Part shown: one piece after another, positions 8,421 through 17,485 of the stretch
Layout of the letters: each line of letters opens with the position of its first letter
Position numbering within the stretch: the first letter of the stretch is position 1
NCBI RefSeq assembly: GCF_014646675.1
Contig: NZ_BMNS01000004.1
Span: forward strand, 97,958 to 161,957
DNA from: Lutibacter litoralis
Lineage (GTDB): Bacteria; Bacteroidota; Bacteroidia; Flavobacteriales; Flavobacteriaceae
DNA length: 64,000 bases
Direction of reading: 5' to 3'
Translations under genes and position numbers: made by a program
Notes under the pieces: generated by a model
Database searches by the model: none
Told to the model about the DNA's origin: nothing
What the model saw: the letters and a program-made list of their open reading frames with translations, nothing else

Positions 8421-10736
8421 TTACTTTTTAGAAGTACTTAATGAATAAGGAACGTTTTCAGAATTACTTCCCCAGTTTTTATTAGGTGTATTTTCCATCT
8501 TAAATTGTAAAATTCCTCCTTTTTGAATGTCATCAAATTTTAAATAAGTATTATTATACTCAGCATTGTTTAAACTAGTAGATTCTATATAAAAATTACT
8601 TTCTGAATTATTTTTTGAATTAATTTCGAAGGTGTTTCCATTTTCTAAATATAGTGTTGCTTTTTTAAACAACGGACTTCCAATCACATATTCATCAACA
8701 CCAGGCGTAACTGGATAGAAACCTAAAGAACTAAACACATACCAAGCAGATGTTTGTCCGTTATCTTCGTCACCACAATAACCATCAGGAGTTGCCGAAT
8801 ACAATTTTGTTAAAACATCTCTTACTTTTTCTTGAGCTTTATATGGTTCACCTGCGTAATTATACAAATAAATCATATGCTGAATTGGTTGATTACCATG
8901 CGCATAATTACCCATATTAGCAATTTGCATTTCTCTAATTTCGTGAATGGTAAATCCATAATACGAAGCATCAAAAGTTGGTGGCATATCAAAAACTTCA
9001 TCTAATTTTGAAGCAAATTTTTCCTTACCGCCCATTAAATCTATCAATCCATCTATATCATGAAAAACAGACCATGTGTAATGTAAACTATTTCCTTCTG
9101 TAAAAGCATCTCCCCATTTTAAAGGGTTAAAAGGAGATTGAAAACTGCCATCTTCATTTTTACCTCGCATCCAATTGGTTTCTGGATCAAATAAGTTTTT
9201 ATAATTCATAGATTGCTTAAAGTATTTTTCGGCAATTTCAGTTTTTCCTAATTTTTCAGCCATTTTTGCAATGGTAAAATCGGCATATGCATATTCTAAT
9301 GTTCTAGCTGCGTTTTCGTGAATACCTACATTATAAGGCACATACCCTAAAGTGTTATAATATTCTAATCCTGCTCTACCAACCGAATTTACAGGTCTTC
9401 CATCTGCAACTGTTGCATTTTTTAACATTGCTTCTAGTAATAATTCAACATCCATATCTTCAACACCTTTCAAGAAAGCGTCAGAAATAATAGGTGCTGA
9501 ATTTGAACCAATCATACAATCTCTATGACCAGGACTTGCCCATTCTGGCAACCATCCTGATTCTTTATAAGTATTTGCCAAACCTTGCATTATTTTACCG
9601 TTTAGCTCTGGATACATCATATTAAAAAATGGAAAAACAGCTCTAAAGGTATCCCAAAAACCATTGTCTGTAAACATATAACCCGGCAATATTTCACCGT
9701 TATACGGACTGTAATGCACTACTTCATTATTTGCATCAAACTCATAAAATTTTCTTGGAAATAATAACACACGGTATAAACTAGAATAAAAAGTTCTAAT
9801 ATTATCTATATTATCATCTTCAATTTGAATTCTGTTTAACTCAGTCTCCCAAGCTCGTTTTGCTTTTTCTTTGGTTTGATTAAAAGTATCAGCTCCTATT
9901 TCTCTTGCTAAATTTAATTGAGCCTGTTCAGGACTTATAAATGAAGATGCAACTTTTACGTTTACAGTTTCACCTTTTTTAGTTTTAAAACCAATTATAG
10001 CTCCCACATGTTCACCTTCACTATTTATTGAATTTTCTTCTAACTTCCAACCATCATTCCAAGTATGATTTACTTCAAAATCTTTATCGAATTCTGCCAC
10101 AAAATAATTATGAAAATTTTCTGGAACGCCACCACTATTATTTCTACAATAGCCAATAATTTTACGTTCTTCTGGAATAATTTTAACCATCGAACCTTTA
10201 AAAAAGGCATCTAACATAATATAAGATTCTTCCGATTCTGGAAACGTAAATTTAAAATGAGCCGCTCTTTCTGTAGGAGAAACCTCAGCAGTAATATCAT
10301 AATCAGCTAAATAAACCGAATAATAATGTGGTTTTACCGTTTCTGCTTTGTGCGAAAACCACGATGCTCGTTCATCTTCCTGAAATTTTAAATCTCCTGT
10401 TGTTGCCATTAAAGAGAATGCAGCATAATCGTTTATCCACGGACTTGGTTGGTGTGTTTGTTTGATTCCTCTAATTTTATACTCATCATATTTATAAGTC
10501 CAACCATCACCCATTTTTGAAGTCATTGGAGTCCAAAAATTCATTCCCCATGGTGTTGCAATTGCTGGATAGGTATTTCCGTTAGACAAACTAAATTCAG
10601 AGTCTGTTCCCATTAGTGGGTTCACATAATCAACTAAACTTTTCTGATTTTCAATCTTTGTAACACGCTCATTTTCGGAAGTAGTACAAGATAAAATAAT
10701 TAAACTTAAAAGAAATATTAAACTGTATTTTTTCAT
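8421..10736 (-). CDS. GH92 alpha-mannosidase lipoprotein with variant NQP motif
   Basis: 771 residues, SPII signal (LIILSC, Cys about 17). GH92 landmarks: YVNPLMGTDSEF, MFTDNGFWDTFRAVFP, TEGNSLHYTW (Glu547, candidate catalytic acid), AHGNQPIQHMIYLYN and GDEDNGQTSAW (Asp656-x-Asp658, candidate base pair). Where the two classic paralogues have GNEPSHH, this protein has GNQPIQH with Gln616, and where they have GNED it has GDED. The +1 subsite is therefore probably different, suggesting another linkage or a substituted mannose. The lipoprotein signal places it in the outer or periplasmic membrane leaflet. It sits 4 bp after the GH20 gene and 10 bp before GH29. Confidence 0.92.
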   Translation of the reverse strand: MKKYSLIFLLSLIILSCTTSENERVTKIENQKSLVDYVNPLMGTDSEFSLSNGNTYPAIATPWGMNFWTPMTSKMGDGWTYKYDEYKIRGIKQTHQPSPWINDYAAFSLMATTGDLKFQEDERASWFSHKAETVKPHYYSVYLADYDITAEVSPTERAAHFKFTFPESEESYIMLDAFFKGSMVKIIPEERKIIGYCRNNSGGVPENFHNYFVAEFDKDFEVNHTWNDGWKLEENSINSEGEHVGAIIGFKTKKGETVNVKVASSFISPEQAQLNLAREIGADTFNQTKEKAKRAWETELNRIQIEDDNIDNIRTFYSSLYRVLLFPRKFYEFDANNEVVHYSPYNGEILPGYMFTDNGFWDTFRAVFPFFNMMYPELNGKIMQGLANTYKESGWLPEWASPGHRDCMIGSNSAPIISDAFLKGVEDMDVELLLEAMLKNATVADGRPVNSVGRAGLEYYNTLGYVPYNVGIHENAARTLEYAYADFTIAKMAEKLGKTEIAEKYFKQSMNYKNLFDPETNWMRGKNEDGSFQSPFNPLKWGDAFTEGNSLHYTWSVFHDIDGLIDLMGGKEKFASKLDEVFDMPPTFDASYYGFTIHEIREMQIANMGNYAHGNQPIQHMIYLYNYAGEPYKAQEKVRDVLTKLYSATPDGYCGDEDNGQTSAWYVFSSLGFYPVTPGVDEYVIGSPLFKKATLYLENGNTFEINSKNNSESNFYIESTSLNNAEYNNTYLKFDDIQKGGILQFKMENTPNKNWGSNSENVPYSLSTSKK

Positions 10737-10740
10737 GTTT

Positions 10741-13062
10741 CTAATTTATTAAAATTTCATCAACAAATAACCAAGCACTTCCTCCTTTAGGATGCTCTGC
10801 CAAACAAGTTGCCTTTACTTTAACAAAACGTGTATTTTGGTTATCAAATTTAACTTTAAAATCTTTTAATTCTGAAGATGCATTGGCTTTAAAAGCTCTT
10901 TCTATTTTTCCTATAGAATTAAATTGTTTTCCATCATTTGAAATAGAAACTTCAATTGCTGTTGGAAAAAAGATTGAAGGCCCTTGATTTTCAAGAGTAC
11001 CAACAATAACTTCAGAAATTTCTGTTTCGGTATCTAAATCAATAATAACTTCCATATCTTTTCCTAACCAACCTTGCCACTGCTTATCGTGATAATTTTT
11101 AGTTGCACGCAATGTATTTACCATATTAAACTCACCAGCTCCTTGATATCTTTTATCAGAAGGCTCCAAATATTTAACTTTTTGAGCTACTGCTTTATGA
11201 AATTTAATAGTGTCTATTAATGTTTTACCAACAGGTTTATCATCTTTAAACAATGAAGCTTTTATAATTGTTGTTTTGTTTAACTCAATAGGTGCAGTAT
11301 ATTTTATTGCGTTTTCGTTAATTTCATCAGCATCTAAAACATATCTAATCTCAGGGTTTGGAAACTCATTTTGCAATGTAATACTCGCAGTTTTATTTTC
11401 TAGATTCACAGTAGCATCTGCAGTTACCAAATACGCACTTTTTGCATAATTGATATCTAAATAATCATAACGCTCAAATAACGTAGTAATTCTTGAAGAA
11501 AAATCTTCCCAATTTCGAGATTCTTTTGTTGACCAAAGAGTTTCAGATAAAGCAGCCAATCTAGGAAAGATCATATATTCAGAATGTGATTCTGTTTGAA
11601 TTTGTTCTGCCCAAAGATTTGCCTGTCCACCTAAAATGTGTTTTGTTTCAGCTTCAGTTAAATCTTCAACAATAGGATCAAATTGGTATACTTTACTTAA
11701 TGGCGTATATCCACCCCAAGCTAAAGGCTCTTCATTTTGTGGACCTTGATAATGATCGAAATAACAATGAGAACCAGGAGTCATAATTACATCATGTCCT
11801 TGTTTTGCAGCTTCTATTCCACCTTTTACACCTCTCCAACTCATAACGGTTGCGTCTGGTGCTAAACCACCTTCTAAAATCTCATCCCATCCAATTAATT
11901 TTTTACCTTTTGAATTGATGAATTTCTCCATTCTTTTTATAAAGTAACTTTGTAATTCTTCAACATTTTTTAGGCCTTCAGTTTTCATTCTTTTTTGACA
12001 ATGCGAACAAATTTCCCAATTGGTTTTTGTTGCTTCATCACCTCCTATATGAATGTATTTTGAAGGAAAAATCTCAATTACTTCTAACAATACATTTTCT
12101 AAAAACTCAAAAGTATTTTCTTTACCTGCACAGTAAATATCAGTTATTGGCCACAGTCCACCAGAAGGTACACCTATTCGTTTTTCTAGACAAGATAATT
12201 CTGGATAGGATGCAATAGCCGACGAAACGTGCGCTGGCATTTCAATTTCTGGAATAACTTCTATGCTTTTAGAAGCTGCGTACGCAACCAAGTCTTTTAA
12301 TTCTTCTTGTGTGTAAAAACCACCATAAGTTCCTTTTTCGTCTGGTGAAGTTTTATACCTTCCATCCCAATGTTTGTCTTCTTGATCAACTCTCCAAGCT
12401 CCAATTTCAGTTAATTTCGGATATTTTTTAATTTCAATTCTCCAACCTTGATCGTCTATTAAATGTAAGTGCAACACATTCATTTTATGCATTGCCAAGC
12501 GGTCAATAACGCTTTTTAAATATTCTATTTTGAAAAAATGGCGCGATACATCTATCATTAAACCTCTGTATTGAAAACGAGGCTCATCTTTTATTGCAAC
12601 AGTTGGAATTACCCATTCTTGATCTGCTACCAATTTTGGACTTTCTATTGCTACTGGTAATAATTGCCTTACAGTTTCTAAACCATATAAAAAACCAGCA
12701 TTTTCACTTGCAGTAATTGTTATTACAGCAGTTGACACAGAAAGTGTATACGCTTCTTTTGCAAGTTCTGAATTTGTATTAAATTGTATAAAATCGTTAT
12801 CTGGTGCTTGCTCTACAATTTGAATATTAAAGCCTCCAGCTGTTTGCATTCTATCACTAAATTCTTTAGCAATTGCTTCTTGAAAAGCATTTGAGGCAAC
12901 AATTTTTGTGCTTGTTGAAAACTCAAAAACACCTTCCTGTAACTTTAATTCAACAGGTTTTGGTATAATGTGAATATCACTCTCAGTGAAAACTTTTGGC
13001 TTTGTACACGAAGTCATAAAAGCTATTAGTGCTAACACTAGAAATTTGTTAATTAGTTTCAT
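10741..13062 (-). CDS. GH20 beta-N-acetylhexosaminidase lipoprotein with discoidin-like C-terminus
   Basis: 773 residues. SPII signal (IAFMTSC, Cys19), an N-terminal GH20b-type domain (about 28-155), then the GH20 TIM barrel (about 160-520) with GLMIDVSRHFF, LHLHLIDDQGWRIEI, PEIEMPAH and HIGGDEATKTNW, in which Asp342-Glu343 is the substrate-assisted catalytic pair. A CHB_HEX-like stretch follows and residues about 630-773 form an F5/8 type C-like domain ending WLFVDEILIN. The enzyme releases terminal beta-GlcNAc or GalNAc; here it should act on antennary GlcNAc or on the chitobiose core after mannose removal. It follows the glycosylasparaginase by 23 bp. Confidence 0.95.
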   Translation of the reverse strand: MKLINKFLVLALIAFMTSCTKPKVFTESDIHIIPKPVELKLQEGVFEFSTSTKIVASNAFQEAIAKEFSDRMQTAGGFNIQIVEQAPDNDFIQFNTNSELAKEAYTLSVSTAVITITASENAGFLYGLETVRQLLPVAIESPKLVADQEWVIPTVAIKDEPRFQYRGLMIDVSRHFFKIEYLKSVIDRLAMHKMNVLHLHLIDDQGWRIEIKKYPKLTEIGAWRVDQEDKHWDGRYKTSPDEKGTYGGFYTQEELKDLVAYAASKSIEVIPEIEMPAHVSSAIASYPELSCLEKRIGVPSGGLWPITDIYCAGKENTFEFLENVLLEVIEIFPSKYIHIGGDEATKTNWEICSHCQKRMKTEGLKNVEELQSYFIKRMEKFINSKGKKLIGWDEILEGGLAPDATVMSWRGVKGGIEAAKQGHDVIMTPGSHCYFDHYQGPQNEEPLAWGGYTPLSKVYQFDPIVEDLTEAETKHILGGQANLWAEQIQTESHSEYMIFPRLAALSETLWSTKESRNWEDFSSRITTLFERYDYLDINYAKSAYLVTADATVNLENKTASITLQNEFPNPEIRYVLDADEINENAIKYTAPIELNKTTIIKASLFKDDKPVGKTLIDTIKFHKAVAQKVKYLEPSDKRYQGAGEFNMVNTLRATKNYHDKQWQGWLGKDMEVIIDLDTETEISEVIVGTLENQGPSIFFPTAIEVSISNDGKQFNSIGKIERAFKANASSELKDFKVKFDNQNTRFVKVKATCLAEHPKGGSAWLFVDEILIN

Positions 13063-13085
13063 TTTAAATTCTTTTTAATTCTTTT

Positions 13086-14105
13086 TTAATTATCCCAAGA
13101 CATCTTAAATTGTGCATCTTCCATTCTATTTCCGTTATCTTCATCATAAACGGCATAGTTAAAACCTGATCGTAAACTATAACCTGCATGTTCTCCATTT
13201 TTATTTACAGCAATAAATCCAACTTGTAAATACTCCATATCTTTGTGGTTTTTATGTTTATTGTAAATACGTTCTACAATTTCTTTACAAGCTTCAAAAG
13301 GTGATTTTCCTTGTCGCATTAACTCCACAACCATGGCACTTCCAGCAGTTCTAATTACTGCTTCACCTAAGCCTGTTGCTGCCGCAGCGCCAACCTCATT
13401 ATCTAAAAATAATCCTGCACCAATAATTGGAGAATCTCCTACTCTACCATGCATTTTCCAGGCTGCTCCACTAGTTGTACAAGCTCCAGAAATATTACCA
13501 TCATTATCTACAACTAACATTGAAATAGTATCGTGGTTTTCAATATTTATTACAGGTTTGTATTTAGACTCTTCCACCCATTTTTTCCAATCTTTTTCTG
13601 CTTCTGCAGTTAACAAATTTTCTTCAGTAAAACCTTCGGAAAGCGCAAATTGAAGAGCTCCTTGACCAGACAACATTACGTGAGGCGTATTTTGAAGTAC
13701 TTTTTTTGCAACTGAAATTGGGTGTTTAATTCCTTGTAAAAAAGAAACCGAACCACAATCGCTATTGTGATCCATAATACAAGCATCTAACGTTACTTTA
13801 CCTTCTCTATCTGGAAAACCACCATAACCAACACTTCTTACTTTTGGATCGGCTTCTGGAATTTTCATTCCAGTTTCAATAGCATCTAAAACTGGTTTTC
13901 CATTTTTTAACGCTTCCCAAGTTTCTTCATTTGCTGGCAAACCGTGATTCCAAGTTGAAATAATAACTGGTTTTTTCTGACTCTTTACCACTTCTTTTCC
14001 TGCAGTATCTCCTTCTTTTTCAGTAAGGTTTTTACAACTTAAAATAGTGCTTACTCCTATGGTTCCTAAAGCGGCTTTTTTTATAAAATCTCTTCTTTGC
14101 GACAT
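13086..14105 (-). CDS. N4-(beta-N-acetylglucosaminyl)-L-asparaginase (glycosylasparaginase)
   Basis: 339 residues of an Ntn-hydrolase precursor. ENHDTISMLVVDNDG contains the autocleavage site Asp192-Thr193; Thr193 becomes the N-terminal nucleophile of the beta subunit. TSGAAWKMHGRVGDSPIIG and ATGLGEAV are the family substrate-site motifs. The N-terminus SQRRDFIKKAA is a twin-arginine signal followed by ILSC (Cys24), suggesting Tat export of a folded precursor and lipidation. The enzyme cleaves GlcNAc-Asn to aspartate and GlcNAc when the Asn has free amino and carboxyl groups, that is after proteolysis. Its presence between GH92 and GH20 genes is a strong indicator that N-linked glycans are the substrate. 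Confidence 0.94.
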   Translation of the reverse strand: MSQRRDFIKKAALGTIGVSTILSCKNLTEKEGDTAGKEVVKSQKKPVIISTWNHGLPANEETWEALKNGKPVLDAIETGMKIPEADPKVRSVGYGGFPDREGKVTLDACIMDHNSDCGSVSFLQGIKHPISVAKKVLQNTPHVMLSGQGALQFALSEGFTEENLLTAEAEKDWKKWVEESKYKPVINIENHDTISMLVVDNDGNISGACTTSGAAWKMHGRVGDSPIIGAGLFLDNEVGAAAATGLGEAVIRTAGSAMVVELMRQGKSPFEACKEIVERIYNKHKNHKDMEYLQVGFIAVNKNGEHAGYSLRSGFNYAVYDEDNGNRMEDAQFKMSWDN

Positions 14106-14115
14106 AAACTTGGTT

Positions 14116-16356
14116 TTATTTGTACATTTTTGAACTTGAAGCCATGGTGTTTTTAGAATTTTTATTTGGAAGATTTCCCATTGTAAAGATCAGTGTTCCA
14201 CCATCCATAATTTCTGAATGTTTGATATAATTTCGTTCTATTATTTTACCATTTAATTTAATAGTTTGAATGTATTTATTTTCTGAACTATTGTTTATAG
14301 TTTCAACAGTAAACTTTTTTCCGTTTTCTAAATTTAGCGTTGCAGCATCAACAATTGGCGAACCAAGAACGTAAATTCCCTGTGCTGGATTTACAGGATA
14401 AAAACCTAAAGCACTAAATACATACCAAGACGACATTTGTCCACAATCTTCGTTTCCACAATGTCCGTTTGGTTCATTTTTATATTGAGTTTCTAAAATT
14501 TCACGCACCAATTCTTGTGTTTTCCAAGGTTTTTCAATGAAATTATATAAGTATGCTACATGATGACTTGGTTCGTTTCCGTGTGCATATTGCCCAATCA
14601 TTCCAGTACTAAAAATTGGTAATATATCTTTAGGAAGTGGCTTTAACGAGAACATAGTGTCTAACTTTTTTTCAAACAATTCTTTTCCTCCAATAATATC
14701 GGTTAAACCCTCAATATTATGTTGCACAGACCAAAAGTATTGCCACGCATTACTTTCACAAAAATAAGGTGTGTATTCCTTTGGAATAAACTCATTTACA
14801 AATGCTCCATTTTTCAATTTCGGTCTCATAAACGTTGACTGCGAATCATACACATTTCGCCAATTTTCGGAGCGTTTTAAAAACTCATTATAGACTTCTG
14901 TTTTACCTAAAGCTTTTGCAAATTGTGCAATACACCAATCGTCATAAGCATATTCTAAAGTTTTAGAAACCGACCAATTTTCATGGTGTTCATCAACTGG
15001 AACATAACCTAGATCCATATATTCATCTATTTGTCTTGAATTGTCTGTTGCACTTGCAACGCAAGCTTCAAAAGCTAGCTCAATATCAAAATTTTTAATT
15101 CCTTTAAAATAGGCATCTACAATCACCGGAACAGCATGATAACCAATCATCATATTTGTTTCATTTCCTTGCATAGACCAAACAGGTAATAAACCAGTTT
15201 CTTTATAGTGTGCTAACAAAGAATTTATCATATCCGAAGTTCTTTCTGGATGTAGAATGGTGTATAATGGATGCGCAGCTCTGTACGTATCCCAAAGTGA
15301 AAAAGTATCATATCTATTAAAACCATCCGCTTTTACAATATTGTCATTCGCTCCTTTATAATTTGAATTATGATCGCTTAATAAGGTAGGCGCTAACATA
15401 GATTGATACAGCATGGTATAAAAAATATGTTTTTTGGTTGTATCTGTTGTTGAAATTTTAATTTTTTTAAGTTCGGTCTCCCACTTTGCTTCTGCTTGTT
15501 GTTTAATTTCATCAAAATTAAAATCAGGCGCTTCAATTGCTAAAGATTTATGTGCACCTTCAATATTTCCTGTAGAAACACCCGTTTTTAAAATAATTTG
15601 TTCGCCTTTACTAGTTCCATACTCTAAAATTATTTTTGTGTTTTTAGCTATAACTGGCGAAGTTGTTAAACTATCATTGTTAAATAATTGATACGAATTA
15701 AATGGTTTAGAAACTTTAATAACAAAATAAACACGTTGGTCTTTTGCCCAACCAGTAGATTTTCTGTAACCTTCAATTGTGGTATTATCCACAACATTAA
15801 TATATGTTTCTGTTGGACTGTCCCAATTTAATGCATAGCCCAAATCTATATGAATTTGCGTATTATCGTCTTTTGGAAAGGTATATTTATGAATTCCTGT
15901 TCTTTCAGTTGCCGTTAATTCAGCTTTAATACCATAATCTAACAAATCAACTGAATAATAACCTGGCGAAGCAGTTTCTTTATCGTGAGAAAAATTTGAA
16001 AAAGGTTTAAAACTATTTTCTTTAATTCTTTTTGAAAATTTACTATTGGTTGGCATTACCAAAATATCATACAAATCTCCAGCTCCAGTTCCGGTTAAAT
16101 GCATATGAGAAAACCCTGAAATAATAGAATCTTGATAATAATAACCAGCAATTCTGTCCCAGCCAGGAACACCAATATCTGGACTTAATTGCACCATTCC
16201 AAAAGGAACAGTTGCTCCTGGATAGGTATTTCCAGGGCCATCTGTTCCAATAAATGGGTTTACATAGTTTACTAGTTTTTCAGGTTTGGTTACTGTTTTT
16301 GTACAACCAAAAAGCAATCCAAATAAAATGATATATATAAGTCCAAACTGCTTCAT
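14116..16356 (-). CDS. GH92 alpha-mannosidase lipoprotein (classic motif set)
   Basis: 746 residues, SPII signal (LLFGC, Cys about 18). Classic GH92 motifs: YVNPFIGTDGPGNTYPGA, FSHMHLTGTGAGDLYD, SLWDTYRAAHPLY, ESNAWQYFW (Glu534, position-equivalent to the Glu533 acid of BT3990 in length), YAHGNEPSHHVAYLYN and GNEDCGQMSSWYVFSALGFYP. This is the motif set I associate with alpha-1,2-type and related exo-mannosidases of Bacteroides; linkage is not certain. Note ESN instead of the more usual EGN at the acid. Gaps are 10 bp to the glycosylasparaginase and 6 bp to the GHL10-like gene upstream. Confidence 0.94.
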   Translation of the reverse strand: MKQFGLIYIILFGLLFGCTKTVTKPEKLVNYVNPFIGTDGPGNTYPGATVPFGMVQLSPDIGVPGWDRIAGYYYQDSIISGFSHMHLTGTGAGDLYDILVMPTNSKFSKRIKENSFKPFSNFSHDKETASPGYYSVDLLDYGIKAELTATERTGIHKYTFPKDDNTQIHIDLGYALNWDSPTETYINVVDNTTIEGYRKSTGWAKDQRVYFVIKVSKPFNSYQLFNNDSLTTSPVIAKNTKIILEYGTSKGEQIILKTGVSTGNIEGAHKSLAIEAPDFNFDEIKQQAEAKWETELKKIKISTTDTTKKHIFYTMLYQSMLAPTLLSDHNSNYKGANDNIVKADGFNRYDTFSLWDTYRAAHPLYTILHPERTSDMINSLLAHYKETGLLPVWSMQGNETNMMIGYHAVPVIVDAYFKGIKNFDIELAFEACVASATDNSRQIDEYMDLGYVPVDEHHENWSVSKTLEYAYDDWCIAQFAKALGKTEVYNEFLKRSENWRNVYDSQSTFMRPKLKNGAFVNEFIPKEYTPYFCESNAWQYFWSVQHNIEGLTDIIGGKELFEKKLDTMFSLKPLPKDILPIFSTGMIGQYAHGNEPSHHVAYLYNFIEKPWKTQELVREILETQYKNEPNGHCGNEDCGQMSSWYVFSALGFYPVNPAQGIYVLGSPIVDAATLNLENGKKFTVETINNSSENKYIQTIKLNGKIIERNYIKHSEIMDGGTLIFTMGNLPNKNSKNTMASSSKMYK

Positions 16357-16362
16357 AAATTA

Positions 16363-17478
16363 CTACTTCAAACTTTCTTTTGTTTCTTTTATTGCTTTTA
16401 AATATTCTTCGGATATTGCTGGACCATCAAAAAACGTGATTCCTTTTGCTCCGTTTTCTTTAGCCAATAAAATTGCTTGTTTAAAATCTTCAACAGATTT
16501 AAAATCTGGCATATAAATTCCAGTATTTACACCAATTCCTTTGTCTTTAACATCTTCAACACCTTGTTTAGTTGCAAAACCAATCCAATCTACTTCTTCG
16601 TTATAAAAACCGTGATAAATCATTGGATACACTTCATTAATTGTCCATTTATCCCAACGTTGACGCACCATATGATCTGCCATTTCAGGATAAGGAAAAA
16701 CTGCAGCGGTTAAGTTTTTCTTGTATTTATGAACAATTTCATAGGCATCATTCACCACATTTCTAACAGCATTTAAACGGAATTGTTTCCATTCCATATC
16801 AATGTCTGTATTTTTAATGTTTCTAGGATTCTTATGATGTAATTTTTCAAATTCACTTACACAAACATCACAATAACAAAAATCAAATTCTGGTAATTCT
16901 TCGTCTTGCACTAAATCGTATTTTGGAAGCAAACCAATTGGCAAGAAAATATCTGAAAAACGAATATAATCTAAATGTACACTTTCAATACCTTCAACTT
17001 TTGCCAAACCTTCAACTAAGCCTAAAACGTGATTACGAGATTCCTCTCTTGTTGGACATAACCATTGGTAATAACCTACATACGGACGCGTATCAAAACA
17101 TGATTTTCCTTCCCTACTTACAGCATACCATTCTGGATGTTTTAAAGCAATGGTATCTCCTGGACGGTTCATTGCCATAATCCAAGCGTGTACTTTTAAG
17201 CCATTTTCAGTTGCAATTGGTGTAATTCTTTTTAACAATTCTGGATCAGTTCCTGTATTAATTAAGACTTCATCAATACCAGCTGATTTATATTTTTCAA
17301 ATTCTTTTGCATAATCTTCATTAGCTCTTTCCTTATTAGCTGTAATCCAAACTCCAAATTCAAACGAATTTTCAGTTTTAATGTCTTCCGAAGTTGATAC
17401 GTCTGCTTTTTCTTTTGTAGTTTCACAAGAAAAAATACTTAATACCAATGCAAAAAATAGTAGTTTTTGTAGTTTCAT
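16363..17478 (-). CDS. GHL10-like TIM-barrel lipoprotein, putative glycosidase
   Basis: 371 residues, SPII signal (LSIFSC, Cys about 18). The body is a TIM barrel: FGVWITANKERANEDYAKE at the start, GLKVHAWIMAMN, HPEWYAVSREGKSCFDTRP, SVHLDYIRF, a CYCDVC cysteine cluster, NEVYPMIYHGFYN and GITFFDG at the end. HLDYIRF and HPEWY are typical of GHL10/DUF187-type proteins (family 10-like glycosyl hydrolases). Substrate and catalytic residues are not established for this type; Asp of HLDY is a candidate. Its position between the CBM9-like gene (7 bp) and a GH92 gene (6 bp) argues for a step on N-glycans, possibly one normally done by an endo- or other glycosidase, but that is speculation. Confidence 0.75.
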   Translation of the reverse strand: MKLQKLLFFALVLSIFSCETTKEKADVSTSEDIKTENSFEFGVWITANKERANEDYAKEFEKYKSAGIDEVLINTGTDPELLKRITPIATENGLKVHAWIMAMNRPGDTIALKHPEWYAVSREGKSCFDTRPYVGYYQWLCPTREESRNHVLGLVEGLAKVEGIESVHLDYIRFSDIFLPIGLLPKYDLVQDEELPEFDFCYCDVCVSEFEKLHHKNPRNIKNTDIDMEWKQFRLNAVRNVVNDAYEIVHKYKKNLTAAVFPYPEMADHMVRQRWDKWTINEVYPMIYHGFYNEEVDWIGFATKQGVEDVKDKGIGVNTGIYMPDFKSVEDFKQAILLAKENGAKGITFFDGPAISEEYLKAIKETKESLK

Positions 17479-17485
17479 AATAAAT

